Source of the DNA: Portunus trituberculatus
Taxonomy: Eukaryota > Arthropoda > Malacostraca > Decapoda > Portunidae
Assembly (NCBI RefSeq): GCF_017591435.1
Contig: NC_059258.1
Location: forward strand, 8,440,035-8,504,034
Direction: 5' to 3'
DNA: 64,000 bases
In this document: positions 35,918-46,919 of the stretch, piece by piece
Layout: every line of letters begins with the position of its first letter
Numbering within the stretch: the stretch's first letter is position 1
Notes under the pieces: model-generated
What the model was told of the DNA's origin: nothing
What the model saw: the letters and a program-made list of their open reading frames with translations, nothing else
Databases searched by the model: none
Position numbers and translations under genes: made by a program

Positions 35918-37075
35918 CAGTAAGGTCCCGGGTTACATCGTCGGTCTCGAGTTAGTGTCAAACTCGCACTTTATCGTCAGTCCACTATAAGACAATTTAA
36001 GATTTAAAAATTGAAAATTTATAAATCGTGAAAGCTGGGTGTATTGTTATTGTTGGTCCAGAAGGTCACTAGTGCAGTTATCCACCACACCGCCCGCCTC
36101 ATGCTTTGAATACAATAACACTTCACGTATTCTCAGCGTCTCCACCACACCGTCGCCCCTGGCAAGAGTGTTCCTACATCTGCGCTTGCTGACTATCTTA
36201 GTATCTTGCTCAATGGCACCAAAAAGAAAAAAACTCCTGAGTGATAGCAGTCAGCAGATGCTAAGAAAAGGAAAACCATTACGCTACAAGAAAAAGTGGA
36301 CATAATTAAAAGACATGTGAGAAGGGAGGCAGCTGTGTGTAAGGGAGTGAAGAAGAAAATGGGAAGCCCATTACCATGACAACCTTGGGGGGCTCACACA
36401 CCTATCACAACAATAACAACTCCGGAGCCTTCGCCTGGGCCACACGACACTCGCAGCTCACTTGCACCGTCTGCGCTTGTCTGCTGATCCCTATTGCCCT
36501 TTCCTATTGCATTTCCTGCTCCGCTGCCCACGTTTCAACTCCCACCGCACTGCACTACGCTCCCAGCTGTCCACCTGGGCGTCACAACATTCGACCTGCC
36601 CACCCTCCTGGCGGCCTCAGGCGTCCACCCCTCTGGCAACATGCAGTCCTTCGTTCGCGGCCCTAATCAACAACAAAAACAAGCTTGTGTTTCATATTCC
36701 TACATACTTGTGAATAATATAACAATATAACCTTTACTTATATAACGCTTCTACTCCTACCGCACTCCACAAAGTTCCCAGCTGTCCGCCCTGGGCGTCA
36801 CAACATTCGACCTGCCCACCCTCCTGGCGGCCTCAGACCGCCCCTCTCGGCAACCCGCAGTCCTTCGTGTTCGCCCTAATCAATATATTCCTACATAGTT
36901 GTAAATAATATACCAATATAACAATATAACCTTTTACTTACCTGAATAACCATAAAAAAATATTGGTTGAAAACTCGATAATATGCTTTGAAAGTACAAA
37001 AACTCGAGTTACGTACAAAATTGACTTACGTCATGTTTCAGGAACGTAACTCTGACGTAACTCGGGACCTTACTG
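35918..37075 (+). mobile_element. Tigger-like element 1, copy 7
   Basis: 1158 bases with both termini. Its left third is the most divergent of all copies (gtgaaagctgggtgtattg for gtaaagcgcggggtttattg; cagcgtctcc for cagttcc), while the right part is standard. Confidence 0.83.
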
Positions 37076-37412
37076 TAAATTTAAATATTCTTGTTTCCAT
37101 CATAACACTTCTGGTTCGCAACTTTATCTTCACTCTTTTACTTTGATCAGCAGGTCCTTCATGGAGGGACTGGGGGTGATTGAACAGCCACCCATTGCCT
37201 GCAACAAAACTCTCCAAAGTGTTGGGATGCCAGAGGTGAGCTGGAGTGTTGACATTGCTCATACCTAGCTGCTGCTTCTGATCCATACTACTTCCTTCCA
37301 TCCATCTTTCCCTTCTTTTTAATGCACTCTTCCACACTCACACACTGTGTGCAGTGATAATGATGTATTACATGGAGTCCTCAGTTTTAAATTTAAAGTT
37401 AAAAACACACTA

Positions 37413-38209
37413 CAGGTTGAACCTACCAAATCTGGCAACCACGGACCTTAGACTTGCCGGACCATGGAAAATTCCGAACTATAGGTGGTCCACAAAACAC
37501 CCTCTGTATATTTACCCTGCATTATACAAGTGTAGCTGTAACATTGTTTTGATATATGATAGTTATACATGCAGAAGTATATAGAAAAACACGTAAAATT
37601 AAGTTCAGCATGGAAAATTTTTGCCCTCGCCATTATCATCTCGGACACAGGACGTTACCAGCGCGAAGCTTAAATCACTGTATGAGAGCATTGTTTAAAT
37701 CACTGCTTTTACCCTCCTTAAGTGTTCTATGAACCTCCATGTTCTTGCTCTCACACTCACAGTAAAACTTGAGAAGTTGATTCTTCTGTTTTTTTTTTTT
37801 TTTTATATCATAGACTGTTGATGAGCCAATGTTGTACTGTTGGCATAGAAACCGCACTGAAACACCTTTATCTAGCTTCCTCAATAGGTCCACTTTCTGT
37901 TGCACTGATATTGTCATTTGTTCTTTTTTTTGGGGCACACAACACTATCACTTCCTGGTCGCTTGGAAGCCATGTTTAGGGGCAAATATTACAGAAAAAA
38001 AATGTTAATGCACCTGGGTGGGTGGTGCTTGCAATGAGCGGCAGCGTGGTTTCTGATCCAAATTTGACCCAGAATGCCCGGGTTCCAAAACACAGTACAG
38101 CGCCACTGCCCCTAGCGGTGGTCCGCAAATCACTCCGGCCAATTCAAAAATTCCGGCAAACAAACATTTTGCTGGATGAAAGAATACCAGATTAAGGAGG
38201 TTCAACCTG
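37413..38209 (-). mobile_element. Tigger-like element 2, copy 7
   Basis: Complete inverted repeats. The HTH frame (37675-37938) is open, but a run of T replaces the usual ttttaaaatttttt. Confidence 0.82.
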
Positions 38210-38958
38210 TACTATCACGCATGCATGTCCCTAAAATTTAACATGAAAGACAAAAAGATTCATCCACATCTCTAGTTTTACATTTTGTTCATCACTCACT
38301 ACCCACATTTTAGGCACAGTGCACACTTCCTGTGTGTCACATTATCCTTGCTAATATAGCCAACTTTCCTGCTATTGTTGTAATTATCCCCTTCATTACT
38401 GCAGCCACTGATCATTGTAAACAAGGCACTCTCCTTCTCCCATACCATATCATCATCTTTACCCATGCATGTGTGCGCCTCACACCCAGACAGAATCGTC
38501 AAGTGCTGAGAGGTTTGCTACACTACTTTCAGTTTCACTGTCTCTTATCTCTTTTTTCAGGATCATTAATTAAATATTACTCATCTGGAGAGTGTTCCAG
38601 TAAGTGTGTCCTCACTTCACTATCTGTCTTATAATTATGGTAGTGGTCATTACTGCTATATCTAATATGAAGCAAACTTATGAGTTTTCCCAAGGCTGAT
38701 TAAAGATATTCATGTGTGGACTATGGTAGTAGGGTAAGACTGGGTTAAATTGAACATGGTCGTGTAAGAAACAGCATGCATAGTGTCTGCCCTATCAAGA
38801 GTATGTTTTCCAATCATGTTAAAGGAAGAAAATGGGAGATTCCAAGATGGTGGTAGAACATTGATGATGTGAGGGATGATATCATTTTTTGCACTAATAA
38901 TATAGTGTTTTATGATTATCAAACATACTGATTCTCATTAGTGTCTAGTTATAGATCC

Positions 38959-38961
<3 letters not shown>
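38210..38961. other. Unassigned AT-rich unit sequence, copy 7
   Basis: Same block as in copy 1, with no supportable gene. Confidence 0.6.

Positions 38962-38999
<38 letters not shown>
38962..38999. repeat. (GA)n microsatellite, copy 7
   Basis: About 38 bases of GA. Confidence 0.98.
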
Positions 39000-39001
<2 letters not shown>

Positions 39002-39249
39002 AATCCCTACTACCTGTGTTGCCTCCTTTTCTTTCCCCCACATCAGTCATCCTTTTGTGTCTTTGGAGGAGAGAGCAGGTGAGGACAGGGTAGGAGATCA
39101 CAGTCAATGACCAATTGGTTTAGTTTTACAGAAAAGGTCGACAGACACGTGTCCAAATGTGTAGTGGAAAATAAAGCAAAAATATCGTCAATTCAGTTTG
39201 GTTGATTCCCTAAATTTTCATGATGAGTGTTTGGAAGAAGCCATCAGGA

Positions 39250-39666
39250 TCGTTATGACTGAACCACTTTATGAAGGGAAGAGAACCAGCCAAGCCAGCC
39301 GAGGGAAAAAAGGCCCACTTTAGTGGTGGCTCTCTACAAAGAGAAAATGGCAGCCAAAATTAGGGAGCAAATGCCTCAATACCTCGCTTAAAGGAAGAAA
39401 AGTCTTAGGAAAAATACAGATGCAGGGAATTCCAGAGTTTACCAGTGGAAGGTATGAATGATTGAGAGTACTGGTTAACTCTTGCGTTAGAGAGTTGGTC
39501 AGAATAGGGATGAGAAGAAGAAAGCCTTGTGCAGGAAGGCTGTAGGAGGAGGGAGGCATGCAGAAGAGTTAGCATGAAAATGGCATTAAAAGATAGAAAG
39601 AGATGCAATATTTCGGTGGTGAGAAAGGCTGAAGACAGTTAGTCAGAGGAGGGAGTTGATGAGACA
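39250..39666 (-). pseudogene. LINE RT C-terminal fragment, copy 7 (cut by array edge)
   Basis: The C-terminal half of the fragment with extra small deletions (39405-39608 open). It stops where the array stops. Confidence 0.65.
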
Positions 39667-39845
39667 AAACCAGAGAAAACGTTAATTTTTTTATGGCAAA
39701 CTGATCAGTTGGTACCATAAAAGCATTAACAAATAAGAAAACTATAATGTTAAATCTACATTTTCCTGATAGATTCTGATGGTGTGAGTATGAAAGCTAT
39801 GTGTGTTTTCTTGACTATCCTTCTTTTCTAAGGAGACAGCCTTAT

Positions 39846-39848
<3 letters not shown>
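39667..39848. other. Unassigned sequence after the array
   Basis: About 180 bases not found elsewhere in the window. No gene. Confidence 0.6.

Positions 39849-39923
<75 letters not shown>
39849..39923. repeat. (TA)n microsatellite
   Basis: About 74 bases of TA, followed by agttagttagtt. It directly follows the 3' end of the reverse-strand LINE. Confidence 0.97.
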
Positions 39924-39935
<12 letters not shown>

Positions 39936-40172
39936 ATTAATTTATTGACAAAACAAAATTACATTACATGAACAAAGAACAAAGAACCAATATTTAAACT
40001 TACATTTTGTCCAAAAGAAAAAAAAAAATTCAATAATCTTGTAGGGGCAATTTCTCAGTTTATGTAAAAAGAGGTTACATATTTCATCTGCTTTAAGGCT
40101 CATGTATACAGATTAAGCACTTTAAATATATAGTCACATAATTCACCTATATAAATATTTTCATTGAGTAGG

Positions 40173-40611
40173 TCAGTGATACTTGTAAAGGGCATCATAG
40201 GGAATTGTACACGGTATTGCAGAAAGTGGACAATGTATCATAACATGCTGTTCTGTCTGTACCTGTTGTCCATCACATAGACACACACGTTGGTCTGTTG
40301 GTGTGCGGCTCCACCTCCCTACCTCTATCCTAAGACTATGGGACATGAGTCTAAGTCTAGTGAATGCTTCACGTTTATAGTCAGGGATGAATTTCATTGT
40401 CCGATACACTTGATGCACTGTCATTGAGGGGTTCAGTTCTGTGATATATGTTGTTAACTTCGTCGCACCTGCCATTCTTTCGAACATATGTCGCAATATT
40501 ATTTAACGGATTTTCATTACTGTTCCACAAAAGGGATCTTTCTATAAAACGGAAACCAGGTGTGCTTGCATTTCTACAAAGGTTATATACAAAATGGTAA
40601 GGTTGTTCCAT
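40173..40611 (-). pseudogene. LINE ORF2 C-terminal region
   Basis: Two overlapping frames. The later one has CLCDGQQVQTEQHVMIHC, a CCHC-type arrangement common near the end of LINE ORF2. Its N-terminal edge (FVYNLCRNASTPGFRFIER) resembles the thumb region after RT. Confidence 0.6.
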
Positions 40612-41321
40612 ATCGATGTTTTCATGCTTTCTTTTAATAAACTTATATCTTTTCTTTTACATATTAAAGAGTCTCCTGATTTGAATAACAATACCAACTT
40701 GCTATAACACCAAGATAATGGGTACCAACAGCCTATGAGTACCGAGTTCATTATTGCCAGTATGAATAAAAACCACGACACGGGCAATCTTTTAATTACA
40801 CCTGGGCATATACCACTGTAACTTTTATTCATGTTCAAACTGCTCACTGCTTCATCTAACTCAATAACCGTAAACGGATCGTCCAACACTGGTATATAAG
40901 GAGCATTTGTAATAGTATCGTCTTCAATTATTTGCATATTAGGAGGGTTTAATAAATGTTCAAAGTGCACTTTAAATTGCTCGTCCTTAGGCTGTTCTGT
41001 TCTTTCTTGTTCAACTCCTCCTTTCCAGTTTATTGATTTCCAGATAAGTTTACTATCCTTGGAGTCCAACAAGTTTTTCCACCTTGGATGTGTTTCGTCC
41101 CACTCATGTTGCATCTCCGAGTGGGGCCGAGTAAATGTAGCCGCAGTGTCTATAATAGTCCGGCATCCTTCTGTAACAACCTTGTCGACATCCACTGCTA
41201 CGCCGTCCACCGGGAAGTCCGGGGGTGCTATCTCCTGCAGTGCGTTTGTAAGGCCCTCGACATCAATTCTTCTGTAATTCACACTCTTGGGTAGTTTGTG
41301 TTGAGGAGTGACTTCGTACAT
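40542..41321 (-). pseudogene. LINE linker and RT N-terminal motifs
   Basis: A 259-residue frame with KLIWKSINWKGG, FKVHFEHLLNP, LDEAVSSLNMNKSYSG, CPGVIKRLP and YSKLVLLFKSGD. These match the region just before and into RT motifs 1-2. The frame then jumps to VEMQAHLVSVL without the catalytic palm. Confidence 0.7.
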
Positions 41322-41748
41322 TTGACCCAGTGGTAATGAGGCGAATCATCGGGGGGTATGTATATTCCACCTAACTTTAAGTCTGGCCATTTTGCTAGCT
41401 CAGCCCAGATCTGCCCCTCGGCATCCGTGTCAACTTGTTTGATGTCATGAGTCAGGCTACTCATTACCAGCATCACCACACCACCTCTGTGCTGGCCAAC
41501 TCAAGACACATTTTGTAGATATCAAAACCAGGAACATTCAAGTGGAAATATTTCTTGGCTTCCAGTATCCAAACAATGTCATATTTAAGAATAAATGAGA
41601 GGATGTGTTTATCTTGTAGTTTATCTTTGAGTCCGGCAATATTCCAAGAGCAAAGCTTCAGTTCGTGAGCCGAATAGGGAGTCAGAAAAAACGAGGCATG
41701 AATCTATCAATTACAACTCCGTCTCTCAACAGAACACGGTTTTCCATA

Positions 41749-41820
<72 letters not shown>
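41749..41820. repeat. (AC)n microsatellite
   Basis: About 72 bases of CA/AC. Confidence 0.98.
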
Positions 41821-41822
<2 letters not shown>

Positions 41823-41867
41823 GATAGAGTTCTAGCCGAGAATGATTAATTTAAAATAGAGATCTAC

Positions 41868-42027
41868 TTGTTAACGCTAGAGAATAAAGAGCTGTTGAAG
41901 GAAAAAGTAGAGATGGAGAAAGAAAACCAACAACTAAGGAAACAATGCGAAGAAATGAAGGCTAAACTCATGGAAATGGAGATAAAAATATCCAAAGGGG
42001 ACTTGAAGAAAGAGGAATGTCTTAATC
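41868..42027 (+). pseudogene. Coiled-coil fragment running into the gap
   Basis: The frame reads ENKELLKEKVEMEKENQQ, LRKQCEEMKAKLMEMEIK and KGDLKKEE, a strongly charged heptad pattern typical of a coiled coil. It could be a LINE ORF1 or a host protein. It is cut by the N gap at 42028, so neither end can be judged. Confidence 0.4.
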
Positions 42028-42527
42028 NNNNNNNNNNNNNNNNNNNNNNNNNNNNNNNNNNNNNNNNNNNNNNNNNNNNNNNNNNNNNNNNNNNNNNNNN
42101 NNNNNNNNNNNNNNNNNNNNNNNNNNNNNNNNNNNNNNNNNNNNNNNNNNNNNNNNNNNNNNNNNNNNNNNNNNNNNNNNNNNNNNNNNNNNNNNNNNNN
42201 NNNNNNNNNNNNNNNNNNNNNNNNNNNNNNNNNNNNNNNNNNNNNNNNNNNNNNNNNNNNNNNNNNNNNNNNNNNNNNNNNNNNNNNNNNNNNNNNNNNN
42301 NNNNNNNNNNNNNNNNNNNNNNNNNNNNNNNNNNNNNNNNNNNNNNNNNNNNNNNNNNNNNNNNNNNNNNNNNNNNNNNNNNNNNNNNNNNNNNNNNNNN
42401 NNNNNNNNNNNNNNNNNNNNNNNNNNNNNNNNNNNNNNNNNNNNNNNNNNNNNNNNNNNNNNNNNNNNNNNNNNNNNNNNNNNNNNNNNNNNNNNNNNNN
42501 NNNNNNNNNNNNNNNNNNNNNNNNNNN
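42028..42527. other. Assembly gap (500 N)
   Basis: Exactly 500 N, which suggests a placeholder of unknown true size. Confidence 0.99.
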
Positions 42528-42674
42528 TCCATGAGGTTTTATTCCACCACGAATACTTGACTTCTTTATTTCCAAACCATTTTCTTCATTTTGTCGGTTA
42601 ACTCCAGCCATTCGCCCACCTATTTGTCCAACTTTGGAGTGCCAATTTTGTACATCCATTTTCAAAATTTTCAT
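42528..42674 (-). pseudogene. Short open fragment right of the gap
   Basis: The reverse-strand frame (MKILKMDVQNWHSKVGQIGG and following) has a heptad-like spacing seen in LINE ORF1 proteins. It is too short to assign. Confidence 0.25.
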
Positions 42675-42689
42675 GTTAAATAGGCTAAT

Positions 42690-45600
42690 AATGGAAATAC
42701 CATGTATTTATTAGTGGAAATTACGGGCCCCTATCCCTGTGGTCCCTCTCCAAATCCCCATTTATTTTCCTTAAATTGTTCTCTTTCCTTCCTACCAAAA
42801 TTTCCAATTTTTAAAACTCCTGACCCTTAATTTAATTTCCAGATCGTCTTTGGTCCTTACAAAGGCCTTTTTAAATCCAATTTTCCTCAGCCCAAATCTC
42901 TTTCCATTCATCATCCCCTAATTAAAATATATTTGTTCAGAACCCCTTTCCTCCAAATTGAATCCAAATTGCTTTTCTCCAAAATTGCCATCTTTTAAAC
43001 CCTTACCATCTTGTACCAATTGTAAGTCATTCTATGTTCAATGGGTCCCTTTTCCTGATTTTAAATTGGGCAATTTAGTCTTTTCCATCTTCATCCCTTC
43101 CCTTAATAGGAAATTACTTCCAAATTTTTTGCCAATTTCCCTCTTCTCTTAAAATCCATCCATACCCCACGGTAATTTTCTCCTTTAAACTCCCCATCTT
43201 TCTTTCTTCCAGTTACTTAAACTCCTTATAATCCCCTGTTCCTTCATTTTTCAAAACAGCTCCTTTTGAAACCTTGAAAATCCATTCAATTGCCATTTCC
43301 GGGATCTTTTATCCTTTCTTTAAATTTCAAATTTCTCTTTTTTATGTTGGTTCCATGTTGAAAAATTTTTTCTTTTTTAATATTTTTTTTTCCCCTTTCC
43401 CTTCTTTTTTCCCTTTTCTTTTTTAATCCGTCTTTTCCTTCTCCCCTTTATCTCCTCTTTTCTTGTTCTCCTTTTAACACTTCCTCCTTTTCCAATTCTT
43501 ATGTTGCATTTACAAATTTTTTATTCTTTTAATTTTTAAACCTTCCCTTTTATTTTCCACATCTTGAATTTCAAATTTGTCCTTGAAAGAATTTTTTACC
43601 AAAATTGTTTGGATAATTTCTTCCAATATTCTTCTTTTTCTTTTCCTTCTCTATACCTTGAACTAAAATCTTCCTCTTTGCTAAAGGGACCCACCCTCAT
43701 CTTCAATCCATTGGCCTGTCAAAACCAATAGTTTAGATGTTTTAAACCTGTATTTCTTTCCCACATTCAATTTTCCTTCCGGCAATGTTATTTCCCCTTT
43801 TCTTGATCCTTCCATTGACCAGTCCTCCCCCACCTCTTTCAATTTCTCCCATCATTAAGTTCTTACACCACCCAAATTTTTCCAACAGCCGTTCACTTAA
43901 TTTCTTAATTCCTTCTGAACATTTGTCTTATTACTAAACTTATCCCTTTTTCCCATTACCTCTATTTTAGATTTTTTTATTTTTCCTTTCCCCTTTATTT
44001 TTTTCCCCACACTTCCTATTTTATCTTTTCTTTTCCAAACTTATATTTTTCTAACCTTCTATCTTTCCCTTATTTTGTTTCATCCCCAATATCTGGGTTT
44101 TTTCAAGAATGAGTTCTTCCCAAATCCATTTAGTTGGAATCATTCACCTATATTAATTTCTTTATTTTTTGCTTATTTTTGGGTTTAACCATTCCTCAGT
44201 TTATAAATTTCCAGAAAAACCTTTTCTTCTCTTTTCTTCCTCCTTCATTTTTTAAAACCTCCTTTTAATATTTAACTTTTCTTTCCTTTTCCCAACCTTT
44301 AAAAATTTCCTTGTTTTTCCTTGGGTATAGACTTTCCACCAATTCATCTAATCCTTTTTACAAGGACTTTTCCCATATTCTTTTGAACCCAATTTATGGA
44401 ATCCTTATTTCGTATGGTTTTTCCTTCTTGAAATTAATGTATTATTTATCCCTTTTTTTTTTTCCTCCCATTTTACCGGGTCTTTCCTTCAACCAAATAT
44501 AAAATTCTTTTTTTCATTTCCCTCACCAATGTTCTTTGAAATAATTAATTTTCCAGTATTTTTTCATGATCTTTGATTTAATTTCAAAGGCCCAAATTTT
44601 CCCCTGTCTTTATTTCCTTTTCCAACTTCAACTTTGAATTTACCTCCCTTTTTCCACTTCCGACTTTTCATTCAGCCTGCCTCCACACTTTTCCTAAGTT
44701 CCCCTTTTCCTTCACTTTTTAATTCCTTTTAGTCGCATTTTCCTTCTTCAAATTCACTAAAAACCCAGGAGGTCAAAGAGGTACAGTTTAATTTTATTCC
44801 TGGACTTTTTTGAATAACTTAACTATTTAACGGGCAAAATTCCGCCCTTTCCCACCTTGGTTACCTTAGGAACTTGAAAAGATACTCGGGCTAGGACCAC
44901 CTCCTGACATTTTGGGTTGGGTTTGTGTTTTTTTTTTGTAAGGTAAAGCTTTTTTTTTTTCCACCCTTTTAAGAAACAAATTATTTTTTTCCCCAATTTA
45001 TTTTTCCCCTATCAACCCTTTTTATTTTTTTAAATTTTTCCTTTTTTTTAACCCCATACCATTTCCAATTGAAAACCTTTTTTAAGGAATTAATTTAATG
45101 TTTTAATAATAGTAAATTTTTGTGTTTTTTCCATTTAACTTGTTTTTTTCCTTTTTCTTTCGTTCTAAAAATTTTTTTAAAACTTCCTTTGTATCCCAAA
45201 CCCAAACTGTTCCTTTCCCATCATTTAAACTAATTTATTCTCAGACATTCCTTTTTCTTAATACATTTTCTTGTTTCATCATATTTTTCTCTCAACATTC
45301 TCCATTTCTTTTCATTTTAATTTCCCCAATTTAAACTTGTTTCCCTTTCTCTTTCTGTAATTTGATCCATTCTTTAGTTCTTCTCCACTTTAAAATTCTA
45401 AATTCTTCTGTATCTTTCTTCAATTTTTTTCTTATTTCTTTTAAATGGTATTTCTAAGTTTCATTCAAACTTTTAGTGCAAAAGAATTCATCATTAATAA
45501 ATTTCCCCCTTTTTTTTTTTTGGGGTTAAATTTTTTTTAAATTACCTTTTCCTTTTTTTGGCCTTTAAAAATTTTAAAAATTAAAAATTTTTTTTTTTTT

Positions 45601-45838
45601 TTAAAAATCTGGAACCCCAAAAATTTTTTTTTTTTAAATTTAAATCAACCAAAAATTTTTTTTGGGAAATTTTCCAGTGTCCCCCAAAACCCCTTTCCCC
45701 CGGGGGGGTTCCAATTTGGTTGGGTTTTTTTTAACCCCCCTTTTTTTTTTTAAAAATTTTTTTTTTTTTTGGGTTTGTTAAATTTCACCTTGCCAATCCT
45801 TTAATTTTTAAATAAAAAGGGAAAAAAAAAAAATTTAA

Positions 45839-45890
<52 letters not shown>

Positions 45891-46880
45891 TTGGGCCCGG
45901 GGAAAAGGAAATTTTGGGGAATTTTTTTTTTTTTAAAAAAATTTTTCCAACCAACCCAAAAAAAAAATTTTCCCCTTCTTAAAAACTAATTTTTTTTTGG
46001 GGGGAAAAATTTTTTTCCCCCTTTTTAAAACCCTTCCCTTAACAATTTTTAAAACCCCCCCCCTAAATTTTAAAATTTGGGAAAAATTTTTTTTTTCCAA
46101 TTTTGGAAGGGTTTTTTTTTTGTTTTTAAAAAATTCTTGGTTGGGGTTTTTTTTTTTATTTTTTTTTTTGGGGGTTTTTTTTGGGCCCCTTTTTTAATTA
46201 ACCCTTTTTTTAAAAAAATTTTTTTTAAACCCTTCCTCCCAAAAGCCCCTTTAAAAAAAAAATTTTTCCCAATTTTTTTTTTTCCTTTTTTCCTTGGAAT
46301 TTTCCCCAAAATTTTTTTTTCCGGTTTTTTCTTTTTCCCTTTTTTCCCCTTTTTTTTTAAACTTTTCCAAACCTTTTTTTCCTTTTTCCCGGGGTTTTTT
46401 TTTCCTTTCCCATATTCCTTCCCTTTTTTGGGGTTTTTTTTTTTTCCCCTTTTTTTTTTGGTTTCCCTTTTAAAGGGGTCCCCAAAAAACCCCCCTTTCC
46501 AATTTTTATTTTTTTAAAAAATTTTCCCCTTTTTTTAAATAAATTTCCCCCAAATTTTTGGGTTTTCCCTTTTTTTTCTTTTTTAAAAAATTTTTTTTTT
46601 ATTTTCCCCCCCTTTTCCCCTTTTTTTTTTTCCCCTTTTTTTTTCCCCTTTTTTCCAATTTTTTTCCCCAAAATTTTTTCCCTTTTAATTCCATCCCCCT
46701 TTTTTTTCCAGGTTTTTTTTCCCTTTTTTAAACCAAATTTTTTTAAAAAGTTTTTTTTCCAAACCCCTTTTTCCCCCTCCCCTTCCCAAAATTTAAAAAA
46801 TTGGTTTAAAATTTTTTCCCCCTTTTTTTTTTTTTTTTTTTTAAAATTTCCTTTCCCCTTTTTCCCCCCAAAATTTTTTT
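42690..46880. other. Low-quality homopolymer-rich sequence
   Basis: Quality decays from left to right. From about 45480 nearly every base sits in a run of two or more, with T runs up to about 40 (45846-45880) and almost no isolated bases. The apparent frames are poly-Phe/poly-Lys. On the right it merges without a boundary into normal CR1-like coding sequence at about 46880, so it is probably the continuation of that element or its flank, corrupted during sequencing or consensus building. Nothing in it should be annotated. Confidence 0.85.
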
Positions 46881-46919
46881 TTCCCCCTTTCCTGCCATCC
46901 CTTTAAATTCTGGAACCAT

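Larger units (their letters stand above)
1..39666. repeat. Tandem array of a ~5.9-kb composite transposon unit (6.5 copies)
   Basis: The same ordered set of blocks recurs head to tail. Taking the left terminal inverted repeat of the first Tigger-like element as the marker, copies begin at 5804, 15061, 20965, 26651, 30292 and 35918; the first copy is cut by the window start and the last breaks off near 39666. Spacing is 9257, 5904, 5686, 3641 and 5626 bases; copies 1 to 2 are 5907 apart. Long spacing comes from a copia insertion, short spacing from deletions. Copies are near-identical over long stretches, so the array is young or homogenised. Whether true copy number is larger cannot be told from the window. 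Confidence 0.95.
35918..39666 (+). repeat. Array unit, copy 7 (truncated end of array)
   Basis: The unit runs normally to about 39666, inside the LINE C-terminal fragment. There gagttgatgagac, which in other copies continues as gaaaagcttatg, switches to unrelated sequence. This is the right edge of the array in the window. Confidence 0.9.
39935..41690 (-). mobile_element. Non-LTR retrotransposon with internal RT deletion
   Basis: Read right to left. Endonuclease start (SWNIAGLKDKL, about 41655), an endonuclease piece with GGIYIPPDDSPHY (41279-41479), pre-RT linker and early RT motifs (40542-41321) and a C-terminal zinc region (CLCDGQQ..EQHVMIHC, 40173-40496). A reverse-strand AATAAA lies near 39940, before the simple repeats. 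The RT palm with the xADD box is missing, so this copy is dead. The clade is not assigned. Confidence 0.75.

Noticed and set aside
1..39666. CRISPR-like or prokaryotic repeat array
   Set aside because: Units are 5.9 kb, made of eukaryotic transposons, with no short repeat-spacer pattern.
41864..42674. Three long open frames across 42028-42527
   Set aside because: They are open only because they span the N gap.
45997..46671. Open frames rich in Phe or Lys
   Set aside because: They come from homopolymer runs in corrupted sequence.
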